A DNA stretch of 64,000 nt from the NCBI GenBank assembly GCA_001897605.1, contig MKTL01000006.1, positions 425,132-489,131 on the forward strand. Direction: 5' to 3'. Source of the DNA: Clostridiales bacterium 38-18. Lineage in GTDB: Bacteria; Bacillota; Clostridia; Peptostreptococcales; Acidaminobacteraceae. Below the pieces are notes generated by a model. It was not told where the DNA came from, did no database searches, and saw only the letters and a list, made by a program, of their open reading frames with translations. A program made the position numbers and the translations under genes. Of the stretch, positions 29,943-38,722 are shown one piece after another (the first letter of the stretch is position 1; the number at the start of each line of letters is the position of its first letter).

Positions 29943-29971
29943 ATTCTACAGCAATTTACAATGCCATTCAA
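29943..29971 (-). promoter_or_regulatory. pyrH promoter
   Basis: TTGAAT (29966-29971) and TAGAAT (29943-29948) are 17 bases apart on the minus strand, placing the start about 15-20 bases before pyrH. The match is four and five of six. Confidence 0.55.
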
Positions 29972-30049
29972 ATATTTTTTAGTTAATAGAATTCTTTGTA
30001 CAACTGTATAGAAAATCGTTGAACTTATACATAAATCCTATTCTTTAAA

Positions 30050-30077
30050 AAAGAGAACACAGCAATGTGTTCTCTTT
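30050..30077 (-). terminator. Terminator after tsf
   Basis: AAAGAGAACAC (30050-30060) pairs perfectly with 30067-30077 around a six-base loop and is followed on the minus strand by a T run. It lies 16 bases past the tsf stop codon. Confidence 0.8.
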
Positions 30078-30093
30078 GATTTAACTAGTTTAA

Positions 30094-30741
30094 TTAACCT
30101 TGAAGTGTTTTTGCTACTTCTTCAGCAAAGTTCTCTTGTTTTTTCTCTAAGCCTTCACCAACTTCAAAACGAGCAAATCTTCTAATAGAAAGATTTTCGC
30201 CGATGATAGCGATTTTTTCTTTTAATAATTCACCAACCGTTTTGTCTGGATCTTTAATGAAAGGTTGCTCAAGTAAGCATACTTCTTTGTAATATTTTGC
30301 GATTCTACCTTCAACCATTTTGTCAACGATTTGAGCAGGTTTGCCTTCGTTAAGCGCTTGGTTTCTTAAGATTTCTTTTTCTTTTTCAATAGCATCAGCA
30401 GGTACTTCTTCAATTCTTACATATAAAGGATTTGCAGCTGCAACTTGCATCGCCACATCTCTACCAAAATCTTGGAAGTCTGCGTTTTTAGCAACGAAGT
30501 CTGTTTCACTATTGATTTCAACGATAACGCCAATTCTACCACCATGAATATATGAAGAAATAATACCCTCAGATGCGATACGATCCATTTTCTTAGCAGC
30601 TTTAGCAATACCTTTTTCTCTTAAGTATTTCACAGCTTCATCAATATTACCATTTGTTTCAACAAGCGCTTTTTTACAATCCATCATACCAGCGCCAGTT
30701 GTTTCTCTTAATTCTTTTACCATTGAAGCAGTAATTTCCAT
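30094..30741 (-). CDS. tsf: Elongation factor Ts
   Basis: Guanine nucleotide exchange factor for EF-Tu. The UBA-like N-terminal domain has the signature [18 protein letters not shown] (about 11-28), and [19 protein letters not shown] (about 66-84) is the second family signature. At 215 aa this is the short form with a single core subdomain, unlike the roughly 290-aa Bacillus protein; short forms are known in several clostridia. A strong terminator separates it from rpsB. Confidence 0.96.
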   Translation of the reverse strand: MEITASMVKELRETTGAGMMDCKKALVETNGNIDEAVKYLREKGIAKAAKKMDRIASEGIISSYIHGGRIGVIVEINSETDFVAKNADFQDFGRDVAMQVAAANPLYVRIEEVPADAIEKEKEILRNQALNEGKPAQIVDKMVEGRIAKYYKEVCLLEQPFIKDPDKTVGELLKEKIAIIGENLSIRRFARFEVGEGLEKKQENFAEEVAKTLQG

Positions 30742-30777
30742 AGGTTCCTCCTCATGTACTTTTCTACATTATTTAGA

Positions 30778-30797
30778 ATTTTGGACTTGTCCAAAAT
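30778..30797 (-). promoter_or_regulatory. Palindrome in the tsf leader
   Basis: ATTTTGGA/TCCAAAAT with a four-base centre forms an eight-base-pair hairpin 37 bases upstream of tsf. It could be a second pause or terminator stem, an mRNA 5' end stabiliser, or a protein-binding site. Confidence 0.4.
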
Positions 30798-30835
30798 AAT
30801 CTTCATCATTAATTCTTAATTTATGACCTTAAAAA

Positions 30836-30858
30836 AGGCAAGAGCCACACTCTTGCCT
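30836..30858 (-). terminator. Strong terminator between rpsB and tsf
   Basis: AGGCAAGAG pairs perfectly with CTCTTGCCT (30850-30858 with 30836-30844), loop of five, followed on the minus strand by six T. It begins 14 bases after the rpsB stop. I see no clear promoter between it and tsf, so tsf probably depends on read-through. Confidence 0.82.
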
Positions 30859-30871
30859 CTCAGTAGTATTA

Positions 30872-31603
30872 TTACTCAGCAGCTTCTTCTGTTGCTACAG
30901 CTTCAGAATCTGTTAATTGCTCACCTTGTTTAGCTTCGATGATTGCATCTGCCATTTTACCAGCGATTAGTTTAACTGCACGGATAGCATCATCATTACC
31001 AGGGATTACAAAATCAACTTCGTCTGGATCACAGTTAGTATCTACGATAGCAACTACAGGGATACCAAGAACTTTAGCTTCTTTGATAGCAATTCTTTCT
31101 TTTTTAGGGTCAACAACAAACATAGCACTTGGTAATTTGTGCATGTCTTTGATACCACCTAAGAATTTTTCTAATTTTTCTTTATCAGCTCTAAGCTTGA
31201 TAACTTCTTTTTTAGGAAGTGCTTCGAAAGTACCGTCGATTTCCATTTTTTCAAGTTTGAATAAAAGATCAATTCTTTTCTTGATTGTTTTGTAGTTTGT
31301 TAACATACCGCCTAACCATCTTTGGTTAACGAAGTACATACCCGCTCTTCTAGCTTCTTGCTCGATCGCTTCTTGAGCTTGTTTCTTAGTACCTACAAAC
31401 AAAATAGTTCCGTTTTCTTCAACGATGCTTTTGATGAAAGAGTATGCATCTTCAACTTTACCTACAGTTTTTTGAAGGTCGATGATGTAGATACCGTTTC
31501 TTTCAGTGAAGATGTATTCAGCCATTTTAGGGTTCCATCTTCTTGTTTGGTGTCCGAAGTGTACACCAGCTTCTAGTAATTCTTTCATTGAAATTACTGA
31601 CAT
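30872..31603 (-). CDS. rpsB: 30S ribosomal protein S2
   Basis: Late-assembling small-subunit protein. Family signatures are plain: [20 protein letters not shown] (about 6-25) and [16 protein letters not shown] (about 180-195). The last 25 residues form an acidic tail (ATEEAAE). I start at 31603 (AAGGAGG seven bases upstream, 243 aa); a frame opening at 31648 would run through the leader structure. It has its own promoter and a folded leader. Confidence 0.97.
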   Translation of the reverse strand: MSVISMKELLEAGVHFGHQTRRWNPKMAEYIFTERNGIYIIDLQKTVGKVEDAYSFIKSIVEENGTILFVGTKKQAQEAIEQEARRAGMYFVNQRWLGGMLTNYKTIKKRIDLLFKLEKMEIDGTFEALPKKEVIKLRADKEKLEKFLGGIKDMHKLPSAMFVVDPKKERIAIKEAKVLGIPVVAIVDTNCDPDEVDFVIPGNDDAIRAVKLIAGKMADAIIEAKQGEQLTDSEAVATEEAAE

Positions 31604-31629
31604 TTTAATTCCTCCTTGTTTTTTCCCTC

Positions 31630-31685
31630 CTCGCTTTTCATCTTTCAAAGGGACTAGATAGCAACACCTTTAAAATTGAAGCGAG
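31630..31685 (-). promoter_or_regulatory. Folded leader of rpsB
   Basis: CTCGCTT pairs with AAGCGAG (31679-31685 with 31630-31636), enclosing a nine-base-pair inner stem, 31667-31675 with 31643-31651, and a 15-base loop. It lies between the promoter and the rpsB ribosome binding site. S2 leaders that allow self-repression are known in several groups; that this is one is inference. Confidence 0.55.
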
Positions 31686-31709
31686 TGTGATTTAATAATT
31701 ACCTTGGAT

Positions 31710-31738
31710 ATTATAACATAGTGAAATATAAAGCACAA
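31710..31738 (-). promoter_or_regulatory. rpsB promoter
   Basis: A perfect TATAAT (31710-31715) lies 17 bases after TTGTGC (31733-31738) on the minus strand, about 105 bases before rpsB. It would separate ribosomal gene expression from the motility operon upstream. Confidence 0.6.
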
Positions 31739-31759
31739 TAACAAATGCACTTATATTAC

Positions 31760-32413
31760 TTATTTTTTCAGTGACAATAACAGCTGTATTTCTCCCATCC
31801 CAACACCTAGTTCTTTTGCGATTTGTGTTAGTGACTTTCCTTGGCTTCTTAAAAGGATGATTTTATCAATTGTTTCTAACTCTTGGTTTTCGTACGGCTG
31901 CATCGTCTTGTTCATTTGATTAGAAGGCACCTTAAATGAATTCTCAACAACATCACTCTCCTCAAAACCATCTGAAAGCCATTCCGATGGTTCAAAATCA
32001 CTGTCTAAATGGCGGTTAGGATGCTTACCCCTATTTTTTTGATCAAATTGCTGCTGCATTCTACTTAAACTCGTTTGGATATCTTTTACGGTTTCATTAG
32101 GAATTGCTCTCTCTGCATCTAAATAGGTTGAACTTTTCATATCCTCTACCTTACTTATCAAATCATTAATTTCCTTTTCATGAGTACTATACTTACCTTC
32201 TAAATCGTCTGCAATTTCATAAAAGGCGCGATTCATTTCATCGATAGAAATCTGTAACGCTTCTAACAGATTAAAAAGATCCCCTTCCTTATAAAGTTTT
32301 GTTTGTTCAACTATCTGTTCCTGTTTTTTGATTGCACGATTGAGTTCGTTTCTCATCAAAAAAAGGGAACTGATAACTATTATCAGCCCTATTGTAAATG
32401 AAACCATATACAT
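31760..32413 (-). CDS. SwrB/YlxL-like single-span membrane protein
   Basis: A 217-aa protein with one N-terminal membrane segment (about 4-20, VSFTIGLIIVISSLFLM), a coiled-coil-prone charged middle (about 22-120) and a C-terminal helix-turn-helix-like segment IILLRSQGKSLTQIAKELGVGMGEIQLLL (given in two parts: IILLRSQGKSLTQIAKELG, then VGMGEIQLLL). This layout and the place between sigD and rpsB match SwrB (YlxL) of Bacillus, which aids flagellar export switching. Sequence identity cannot be judged here; the helix-turn-helix-like tail is typical of DUF6115-type proteins. Two bases separate it from the gene upstream. No terminator is visible after it. Confidence 0.65.
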   Translation of the reverse strand: MYMVSFTIGLIIVISSLFLMRNELNRAIKKQEQIVEQTKLYKEGDLFNLLEALQISIDEMNRAFYEIADDLEGKYSTHEKEINDLISKVEDMKSSTYLDAERAIPNETVKDIQTSLSRMQQQFDQKNRGKHPNRHLDSDFEPSEWLSDGFEESDVVENSFKVPSNQMNKTMQPYENQELETIDKIILLRSQGKSLTQIAKELGVGMGEIQLLLSLKK

Positions 32414-32415
32414 TA

Positions 32416-32748
32416 TTAAACCCTCATATCAAAACGTCCACCAGCAACGTTAACCTTTTTATTTAATTCTTTATCTTTTTCGTTTACTTCTTCTTCCTTT
32501 TGGGATTTGCCTTGTTGGTATCTACGGCGTCTTGATTCATGCTCGTTCTCATCTTCATCAGTGACACGTCTAAACTCTCCCTGCTCCATTTCATTGACAG
32601 TCTGAGTTCTTCGAATATCATCTTGTCTAGATTTATCTTGAATTTTAGCAAGTTCGTTGTCCATTTTGCTGACGACAGTCTGCTTTGCTTGATGAATTTC
32701 TTGAGTTTTGTGTATAACGACTTGCATGTCTACAGGACGTATAGACAT
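32416..32748 (-). CDS. Small highly charged protein of unknown function
   Basis: 110 aa, no membrane segment or signal peptide. Nearly half the residues are Lys, Arg, Glu, Asp or Gln, and a helix-prone, coiled-coil-like body fills residues 15-100. It ends in AGGRFDMRV, a tail that looks folded or binding-competent. GGAGG lies before the ATG at 32748. Its place between the FapA-like and SwrB-like genes, with 14- and 2-base gaps, argues for a motility-linked role, perhaps as a partner of one of them. I do not recognise the family and assign no function. Confidence 0.7.
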   Translation of the reverse strand: MSIRPVDMQVVIHKTQEIHQAKQTVVSKMDNELAKIQDKSRQDDIRRTQTVNEMEQGEFRRVTDEDENEHESRRRRYQQGKSQKEEEVNEKDKELNKKVNVAGGRFDMRV

Positions 32749-32762
32749 AAGCGCCTCCTTGT

Positions 32763-34145
32763 CTAATAGCCAATTGTCACAATATCACCTTTATCCTTGG
32801 TAATAATCGTATATGACAATGCATATTTCACATAATAACTCGTACTCCCTATTTTCACCCTTGTTCCAGGGTAAATTGTTTTCGCTTTAAGCTGTGCACC
32901 TCTTATATTATTAACTAGCTCATTAATCATTTTTAAACGAACTCTCTTTTCAGATAATTGTACATCTAAATCAAGAAAGTTGCTACTATATTTCTTTAGC
33001 ATAAAGATTGATCTTTCATCCTCAGGATTTTGCTCAACCTTTAATTTCAATATCTTTATGGATTTATCAAGCTTATCATGCATTTCCATTAATTCTTTAA
33101 CTTCTGTCGTTAATGTTTTTAGCTCCTCTATCACTTCCACATCAACTCCCATTTTGATGGAGGTGATAATACCCATCTCAGAACCAACGACATTCGCTTC
33201 AATATCACTTTTACTTGTGATCTCTCCACCGACGATCAAGCCCTTCTTGCCTTTAACGACAATCTTTCCATCTGACTTAACGATGCTATTCATAATAGCA
33301 CCGGTTTCAATGTCCCCTTTACAATTGACATTGGCACTGTTAATAAAATTACTGGTCAACTGACCCTCACAGGTTATAAAAGCGGCATCATGCCCTTGTA
33401 TACCTCGCGAAATGGTTATGTTACCGCGAGAGCTTAACTCCGCGCCTTCAACTACCCCATTAACGGTTAAGTCCCCTTCACAGGAAATTTTGTAGCCAGA
33501 CGTAACGTTACCATTAACGACTACTTCCCCTTGAAAATCAATATTACCTGTTTCAACACCAACATCACCCTTAATTTCAAGAAGTTTCACTACAACAATT
33601 TTATCCCCATCAAAGGTTACTGTCCCATCAACCTCTGCGATTATCTTCATCCCATCAGGTGACAGCTTAGCATTTTTACCTATTTTAAAAACGGCCTCTT
33701 TGCCATCGCGTGCTTTTATTACTTTACCAGTTACAGTGGTTCCATTTTTACCTTTCGTAAGAGGGTGCTTAACGGCTAATAGATCGCCCTCTTTTACCAT
33801 CTCAACAAAGCCCATGTTTTTAAAATCAACTCGTCCATCGTCCAAAACTTGCGGCTTTGCTTTGTGTTCTTTATTTACCAAATGCTCAATACTTGCATCT
33901 TGTCCATTTTCATGTGGAATACCTTCAGCAATCACTTCATTAAATACAGTTTTACCATTATGACAGATTGCTTCAATGATGTTATATTTTAAACCAAATA
34001 TAACATTTTTCTCTTTAAGCAAACGAATAACCTCTTCTGGTTTGACCTTTACATCAGAAGAAAAGAATTCTATAGAAAGATAAGCTTTATAGTAGTCGTC
34101 TGAAATCTTAACGGCTATATCAAACTTCTTTTTATCCTCGCTCAT
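32763..34145 (-). CDS. FapA (DUF342)-family protein
   Basis: 460 aa. The N-terminal part (about 1-105) is a mixed domain; the centre (about 105-330) is the DUF342 parallel beta-helix, seen as many short Gly/Val/Asp repeats such as GNIDFQGEVVVNGNVTSGYK and CEGDLTVNGVVEGAELSSRG. A coiled coil (about 340-410) and a small C-terminal beta domain follow. DUF342 proteins are named flagellar assembly protein A and sit in motility operons of many bacteria; in Vibrio FapA affects polar flagellation and signalling. Here it follows sigD after a terminator-like stem, with its own candidate promoter. Confidence 0.85.
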   Translation of the reverse strand: MSEDKKKFDIAVKISDDYYKAYLSIEFFSSDVKVKPEEVIRLLKEKNVIFGLKYNIIEAICHNGKTVFNEVIAEGIPHENGQDASIEHLVNKEHKAKPQVLDDGRVDFKNMGFVEMVKEGDLLAVKHPLTKGKNGTTVTGKVIKARDGKEAVFKIGKNAKLSPDGMKIIAEVDGTVTFDGDKIVVVKLLEIKGDVGVETGNIDFQGEVVVNGNVTSGYKISCEGDLTVNGVVEGAELSSRGNITISRGIQGHDAAFITCEGQLTSNFINSANVNCKGDIETGAIMNSIVKSDGKIVVKGKKGLIVGGEITSKSDIEANVVGSEMGIITSIKMGVDVEVIEELKTLTTEVKELMEMHDKLDKSIKILKLKVEQNPEDERSIFMLKKYSSNFLDLDVQLSEKRVRLKMINELVNNIRGAQLKAKTIYPGTRVKIGSTSYYVKYALSYTIITKDKGDIVTIGY

Positions 34146-34192
34146 TTTTTCCCCCTTAATAGACTATTTTAAGTGAACAACTTATATTTATA

Positions 34193-34233
34193 GTATCGGC
34201 ATAAATCTATGTTTTTATAATTAAATTATATCA
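34193..34233 (-). promoter_or_regulatory. Candidate promoters ahead of the FapA-like gene
   Basis: Two signals on the minus strand: an extended -10 TGATATAAT (34225-34233), and GCCGATAC (34193-34200), a seven-of-eight match to the SigD -10 box. No correctly spaced SigD -35 (TAAA) is present, so SigD use is doubtful. Confidence 0.4.
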
Positions 34234-34305
34234 TAAATAGTATTTTAATAATATTTAAATATTCAAACAATTCAGAACCGCTAGTTGAGTGGTCAAAATA
34301 AATAT

Positions 34306-34335
34306 AGTGCATTTGCGAGCTTCTCAAAATGCACT
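34306..34335 (-). terminator. Terminator-like stem after sigD
   Basis: AGTGCATTT (34306-34314) pairs perfectly with 34327-34335, overlapping the sigD stop codon, and is followed on the minus strand by ATATTTATTTT. It could mark a partial end of the fla/che transcript. Confidence 0.6.
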
Positions 34336-35065
34336 AATACAAGTCGTTTAAAGTAAGTTTAAGTTTTGCAATTGCCTTTGTATGAATCTGTGAAACTCTT
34401 GATTCTGATATGCTTAAGATTTCCGCAATTTCCTTATAGGTTAAATCTGAATAATAATATAATTGCATGACTTTCTGTTCTTTTTCAGGAAGGTTATCAA
34501 TTGCTTTAATTAGCAATCGCTTCACCTCTTTATTAGTAAAATTATCTTCTGGCTGAAAATCAACAGAATCAGAAGCGATATCAAAATTTGAATTATCTTC
34601 TAATCGTTCTTCCAGTGAAACTACGGAATATGTCGTAACTTCTCCCATTAGCTTATTGTACTCATCTAACGAAATCTCTAGCTCTTTAGCTATATGCTCG
34701 TCCGTCATTTCATTGCCATATTTTTTTTGAGCGTTTGCAATTGCTTCTTCAACCTTTTTATACTTCTGCCTTGTGCTCCTAGGAATCCAATCCATGTGTC
34801 TGATTTGATCAATAATAGCACCTCGTATGCGTATATTGGCATAGGTTTCAAACTTAATTTGCTTTTTATGATCAAATTTCTCAATTGCATCTATAAGTCC
34901 GATGATTCCGTACCCAAGCAAATCATCAAACTCAACATGGGCATTATAGCTGGAATACAGCCTACCTGCAATAATTTTGACCAAAGCAACATAATGGATG
35001 ATAAGTTCGTCCTTAGCTTCTTGAATGTTACGTTCTTTGTAATTAATCCAAAGCTGCTCTGTCAT
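34334..35065 (-). CDS. sigD: Motility RNA polymerase sigma factor (SigD/FliA/WhiG type)
   Basis: A 243-aa sigma-28 family factor with region 2 (DDLLGYGIIGLIDAIEKFD and FETYANIRIRGAIIDQIR), region 3, and region 4 with the helix-turn-helix LTYKEIAEILSISESRVSQIHTK split as LTYKEIAEILSISE plus SRVSQIHTK. It would drive late flagellar and chemotaxis genes. I start at 35065, where AAGGTG precedes the ATG by six bases; the longer frame from 35080 has no near site. It lies at the end of the fla/che operon, as in Bacillus. An anti-sigma factor FlgM is not in the window. Confidence 0.94.
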   Translation of the reverse strand: MTEQLWINYKERNIQEAKDELIIHYVALVKIIAGRLYSSYNAHVEFDDLLGYGIIGLIDAIEKFDHKKQIKFETYANIRIRGAIIDQIRHMDWIPRSTRQKYKKVEEAIANAQKKYGNEMTDEHIAKELEISLDEYNKLMGEVTTYSVVSLEERLEDNSNFDIASDSVDFQPEDNFTNKEVKRLLIKAIDNLPEKEQKVMQLYYYSDLTYKEIAEILSISESRVSQIHTKAIAKLKLTLNDLY

Positions 35066-35081
35066 TTTATACACCTTCATT

Positions 35082-35567
35082 TTATAGTTCTTTAATTCCT
35101 TTACCCGCCGTCTTGATTAACAGCTTTCCATTATCACTAAAAAACTCTATTGTTCTGCCAAAATTGCCGCCGGTGTCATCTGCTTTTATTGGTATACCAT
35201 ACTCTTTAAGAATTTCTCTTACAGCTTCCGCATTTCTTTCGCCAATTTTCATGGTATCGTTTTGAGATGTAAAGGAGAACATTTGCGCACCACCAGCGAT
35301 TTTTGCAACAAACCTCGCACGTCGTCCACCAAGCTGCTCCATTTGGGCAATTAATTCAACAATTGCTGTGTCCGCAAATTTAGCAGTATTCTCATTTTTT
35401 CGAATAGCTTTACTGGATGGCAGCATAATATGTGCCATCCCAGTCACTTTTGTAGTTGTGTCATATAGGCAGATTCCTACGCATGACCCTAATCCCAATG
35501 TTGTTAAAGCATCAGGATATACAACGGCCTTCAAATCTGCCATTCCTACTTTTACCATGTTGCTCAT
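35082..35567 (-). CDS. cheD: Chemoreceptor glutamine deamidase CheD
   Basis: Deamidates receptor glutamines and is itself bound by CheC. The catalytic Cys29 (GLGSCVG) and His46 (MAHIMLP) are present in 161 aa; the conserved GGNFGR-like segment TGGNFGRTIEFF near residue 139 is also intact. Overlaps cheC by four bases (ATGA), so the two are translationally coupled, fitting their physical partnership. Confidence 0.95.
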   Translation of the reverse strand: MSNMVKVGMADLKAVVYPDALTTLGLGSCVGICLYDTTTKVTGMAHIMLPSSKAIRKNENTAKFADTAIVELIAQMEQLGGRRARFVAKIAGGAQMFSFTSQNDTMKIGERNAEAVREILKEYGIPIKADDTGGNFGRTIEFFSDNGKLLIKTAGKGIKEL

Positions 35568-36184
35568 AAAGTCACTCCCAGACTCCCAAGTAAAACCTCA
35601 TACGAATCTAAGTCCGGTATTAAGAAGAAGTAGCCATCAACACTTTTTGCTTCAAGAACTTCTATAAACTCATTTTGTATGATTAGTACATTATCGCTTA
35701 ACTGACCAAAATGTATCGCAGGCACACTCAGTATTGCACCAGCCATATCAATTGCAATTGCAGGTATTGATATCTTGATTTTTAAATTTGTCAAACCAGA
35801 AAGTGACGCAATATAAGACCCTGCAAGTATATTCCCAATTTCCTTTAACGCTGAAATTGTAAACTCATCAAACTCAGCCACGTCCCTAGGCATTAATAAA
35901 TTAACTAGGTTACTAGCAGATTTTTGATCGAGGACGAACATGATACTACCTGTCATGTCGCCTTCGATTTTAAAGAATATACCACATACGACATTTTCTG
36001 GACCACCTAATAATTCTGGTACTTGTTCAAAATCTAAAAGTTTGACAACGGGTACCTTCATATCAATTTTTTTATCAATCATTTTAGCTAAAGAAGTCGC
36101 AGCATTACCAGCACCGATATTCCCTATCTCACGTAATACATCTAGTATAATTGTGTTGTTCATTTTATCAAACTGAAAACTCAT
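35564..36184 (-). CDS. cheC: CheY-P phosphatase CheC
   Basis: Removes phosphate from CheY. It has both active-site motifs of the family, E19/N22 in LREIGNIGAGNA and a second in LKEIGNILAGSY near residue 115-125. At 206 aa it is the class I length. Paired with CheD in the same operon. FliY (48356-49486) is a second phosphatase-fold protein of the same cluster. Confidence 0.94.
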   Translation of the reverse strand: MSFQFDKMNNTIILDVLREIGNIGAGNAATSLAKMIDKKIDMKVPVVKLLDFEQVPELLGGPENVVCGIFFKIEGDMTGSIMFVLDQKSASNLVNLLMPRDVAEFDEFTISALKEIGNILAGSYIASLSGLTNLKIKISIPAIAIDMAGAILSVPAIHFGQLSDNVLIIQNEFIEVLEAKSVDGYFFLIPDLDSYEVLLGSLGVTL

Positions 36185-36193
36185 GTATGACTC

Positions 36194-36631
36194 CTATTCG
36201 ATGTGCTCGATATTTAACACTTTGTATAAATCAATTAACATGATAATACGACCGCTCTTCTTGCCAATATTTTTTATAAACTCGTTATTGACCTCTTTTT
36301 TTACATTTGGGGCAGCATCGATATCTTCGTCAGTGATTTGTAAAACCTCTGACGAGGAATCCACAAGCATGCCAATTTTGTTTTCATCTAAATTGACAAT
36401 GATAATTCTAGTTTCTTCAGATACAGGTTTTGGATCTAAACCAAATCTTGCTCTAAGATCAACAACAGGTACAATTATACCTCTTAGGTTAACAACGCCC
36501 TTAATGTAATTATGTGTATAAGGCACTCTTGTAATTGGTAATACTTTTTCGATATTCTCAACATTTTGAATGTTGATTCCATAAAACTCTTGATTGAGTC
36601 TAAAAGTTACAAATTCTCTAAATTCACTCAT
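36194..36631 (-). CDS. cheW: Chemotaxis coupling protein CheW
   Basis: SH3-like scaffold joining receptors to CheA. The 145-aa protein includes VTFRLNQEFYGINIQNVENIEK-type opening and VNLRGIIVPVVDLRARFGL (about 57-75), the family core. The ATG at 36631 has GAGGTG eight bases upstream; a longer frame from 36670 runs into cheA. Confidence 0.95.
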   Translation of the reverse strand: MSEFREFVTFRLNQEFYGINIQNVENIEKVLPITRVPYTHNYIKGVVNLRGIIVPVVDLRARFGLDPKPVSEETRIIIVNLDENKIGMLVDSSSEVLQITDEDIDAAPNVKKEVNNEFIKNIGKKSGRIIMLIDLYKVLNIEHIE

Positions 36632-36644
36632 CTTATCACCTCTA

Positions 36645-38717
36645 CTAGAACAATTGGTTTGGATCGACAATTAATGCAACGCTACCGTTACCAAGAATAG
36701 TCGCGCCTGCAATAGCTTTAATACCAGTAAGGTATTTGCCAAGTGACTTGATGACGATTTCTTGTTGGCCGATTAAACTATCTACAACAAGACCAGCTTC
36801 CACATCGCCTTTTTTAACGATTACTACGATTAACTCATCTAATTCTTCATGACTAGTTTCAATATCTAAAACTTCTTTCATCCTAATAATTGGCAACGTT
36901 TTGTTTCTATATAGAACAACTTCCTGATCCTGTACCATTGTGATTTTATGGGTATCGATAGTCGTAATTTCTTTAATATTATTAAGAGGAATCGCGAACT
37001 TTTCTTCATTAAGGTTAACCATTAACGCTTGAATAATTGCAAGTGTGAGTGGTAATCTAATGACAAATTTACTACCTTGACCGAGATTTGAAATGACCTC
37101 AACGGTACCATTAATCGCCTCAATTTTAGATTTAACAACATCGAGACCAACACCACGACCAGATAAATCAGTCACCTTATCAACTGTACTAAATCCAGCT
37201 CTAAAGAGAAGATTGATTAAATCTTTGTCAGTCATAGCATCCGCTTCGTCTCTAGTGACAATTTTCTTTTCAATTGCTTTACGCTTAATGACTTCTGGAT
37301 CAATGCCCTTTCCATCATCCTCAACCTCGATAACAACTGTATTGCCATCTGGATAAGCTCTTAATGCTACAAAACCAGACTCATCCTTACCAAGCTTAAG
37401 TCTTTCTGCTGGTGATTCAATACCATGATCAAGTGAATTTCTAATTAAGTGAATTAACGGATCGCCAATTTCATCTATAACGGTTCTATCGACTTCTGTC
37501 TCTTCTCCTGACATAAATAGCTTGATGTTTTTACCAAGGTCTCTAGATAAATCTCTAACAAGACGTGGGAATCTATTGAATGTTCGTTCTACAGGAACCA
37601 TCCTTACTTTCATGACTGCATCATGTAGACTAGTTGTAATTCTCTCTAGATATTCAATGGCTTCATTCATATTATTTTTGTTGCCTTGATCCTGTGACTT
37701 GTGATTGGTTGTATCTAAATCCTCTAGTCGAGTTTTGATAATAATTAATTCACTTACAAGGTTCATAAGATTATCAAGACGACCAATTTCAACTCTAACC
37801 GTTTTAGAGGTCTTCCCTTTATCACCTTTATTTTGGTTGTCTTCTTTGGCTTTTAATTCATTTTCCTTAACTTCAACCTGCTCTAAGTTTACTTCAACAT
37901 CTTCTTTTTTCTCTTCAACTGCAAATTCAACTTCTGCAAGTGGTTTCACAATTACTTCTGATATTTCAGATATTCTCATAAGCTCTGTATGGGTATAATG
38001 CTCATCCAATTTAGTAAAATAAAGAATTTCAAATGATTCATCGAATTTCTCATCTTCAATTTCTTCAGCCAACGGGAACGACTTGAGAATTTCTCCAAAT
38101 CTTTCAAGCGTATTAAATACAATGAAGGCTCTAGCAGCTTTAAGCATACAGCCTGGATCCAATGTAACTTTAATTAAATATGGTTTAACGCCTAATTCAA
38201 ATGCCTTTGTAATTACGCTATCAATGTCATTTAATGATATATGGAAATCATCACCAAGGTCAGATGTGATTTTTTCTTTAGGTGCTTCTTCCTTTTTAGA
38301 GGTGTTTTTCTTAGAAATAGTTCCATCAGTACTCTTATTTTCAGCTATAAGAGCTAATTTCTTAACGAGTTCTGATGAATCAAGGTCGCCTTCTTTTCCT
38401 GTTTTTTCAAGATTTTCAATGTACTCCTCAAGCGCATCAAAACACTCAAATAAAACGTCTACGATCTTACCGTCAACCTTAAGTGCACCATTTCGAACGA
38501 AATCTAATAGGTTCTCCATTTTATGAGTTAAATCTGCGACTTTTGTAAATCCCATCGTCCCTGACATACCCTTCAAAGTATGGGCAATTCTGAAAATCTC
38601 CCCAATGTACGATAAATTCTCAGAGTCACCTTCTAAGACGAGTAAAATTTCATTCATCGTCTGTAAGTGTTCTTTTGATTCATCGATAAATATTTCTAAA
38701 TATTGACTCATATCCAT
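36645..38717 (-). CDS. cheA: Chemotaxis histidine kinase CheA
   Basis: Receptor-controlled kinase that phosphorylates CheY and CheB. Domains in order: HPt with phospho-acceptor His46 (IFRIAHTLKG), a P2-like response-regulator docking region (about 165-265), P3 dimerisation (about 310-380, RVEIGRLDNLMNLVSELII), the ATPase P4 with HLIRNSLDHGIE, DDGKGIDP and GRGVGLDVV, and a C-terminal CheW-like P5. 690 aa. I chose the ATG at 38717, eight bases after GGAGGTG; an upstream GTG lies inside the Shine-Dalgarno. Confidence 0.96.
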   Translation of the reverse strand: MDMSQYLEIFIDESKEHLQTMNEILLVLEGDSENLSYIGEIFRIAHTLKGMSGTMGFTKVADLTHKMENLLDFVRNGALKVDGKIVDVLFECFDALEEYIENLEKTGKEGDLDSSELVKKLALIAENKSTDGTISKKNTSKKEEAPKEKITSDLGDDFHISLNDIDSVITKAFELGVKPYLIKVTLDPGCMLKAARAFIVFNTLERFGEILKSFPLAEEIEDEKFDESFEILYFTKLDEHYTHTELMRISEISEVIVKPLAEVEFAVEEKKEDVEVNLEQVEVKENELKAKEDNQNKGDKGKTSKTVRVEIGRLDNLMNLVSELIIIKTRLEDLDTTNHKSQDQGNKNNMNEAIEYLERITTSLHDAVMKVRMVPVERTFNRFPRLVRDLSRDLGKNIKLFMSGEETEVDRTVIDEIGDPLIHLIRNSLDHGIESPAERLKLGKDESGFVALRAYPDGNTVVIEVEDDGKGIDPEVIKRKAIEKKIVTRDEADAMTDKDLINLLFRAGFSTVDKVTDLSGRGVGLDVVKSKIEAINGTVEVISNLGQGSKFVIRLPLTLAIIQALMVNLNEEKFAIPLNNIKEITTIDTHKITMVQDQEVVLYRNKTLPIIRMKEVLDIETSHEELDELIVVIVKKGDVEAGLVVDSLIGQQEIVIKSLGKYLTGIKAIAGATILGNGSVALIVDPNQLF

Positions 38718-38722
38718 ATAAA

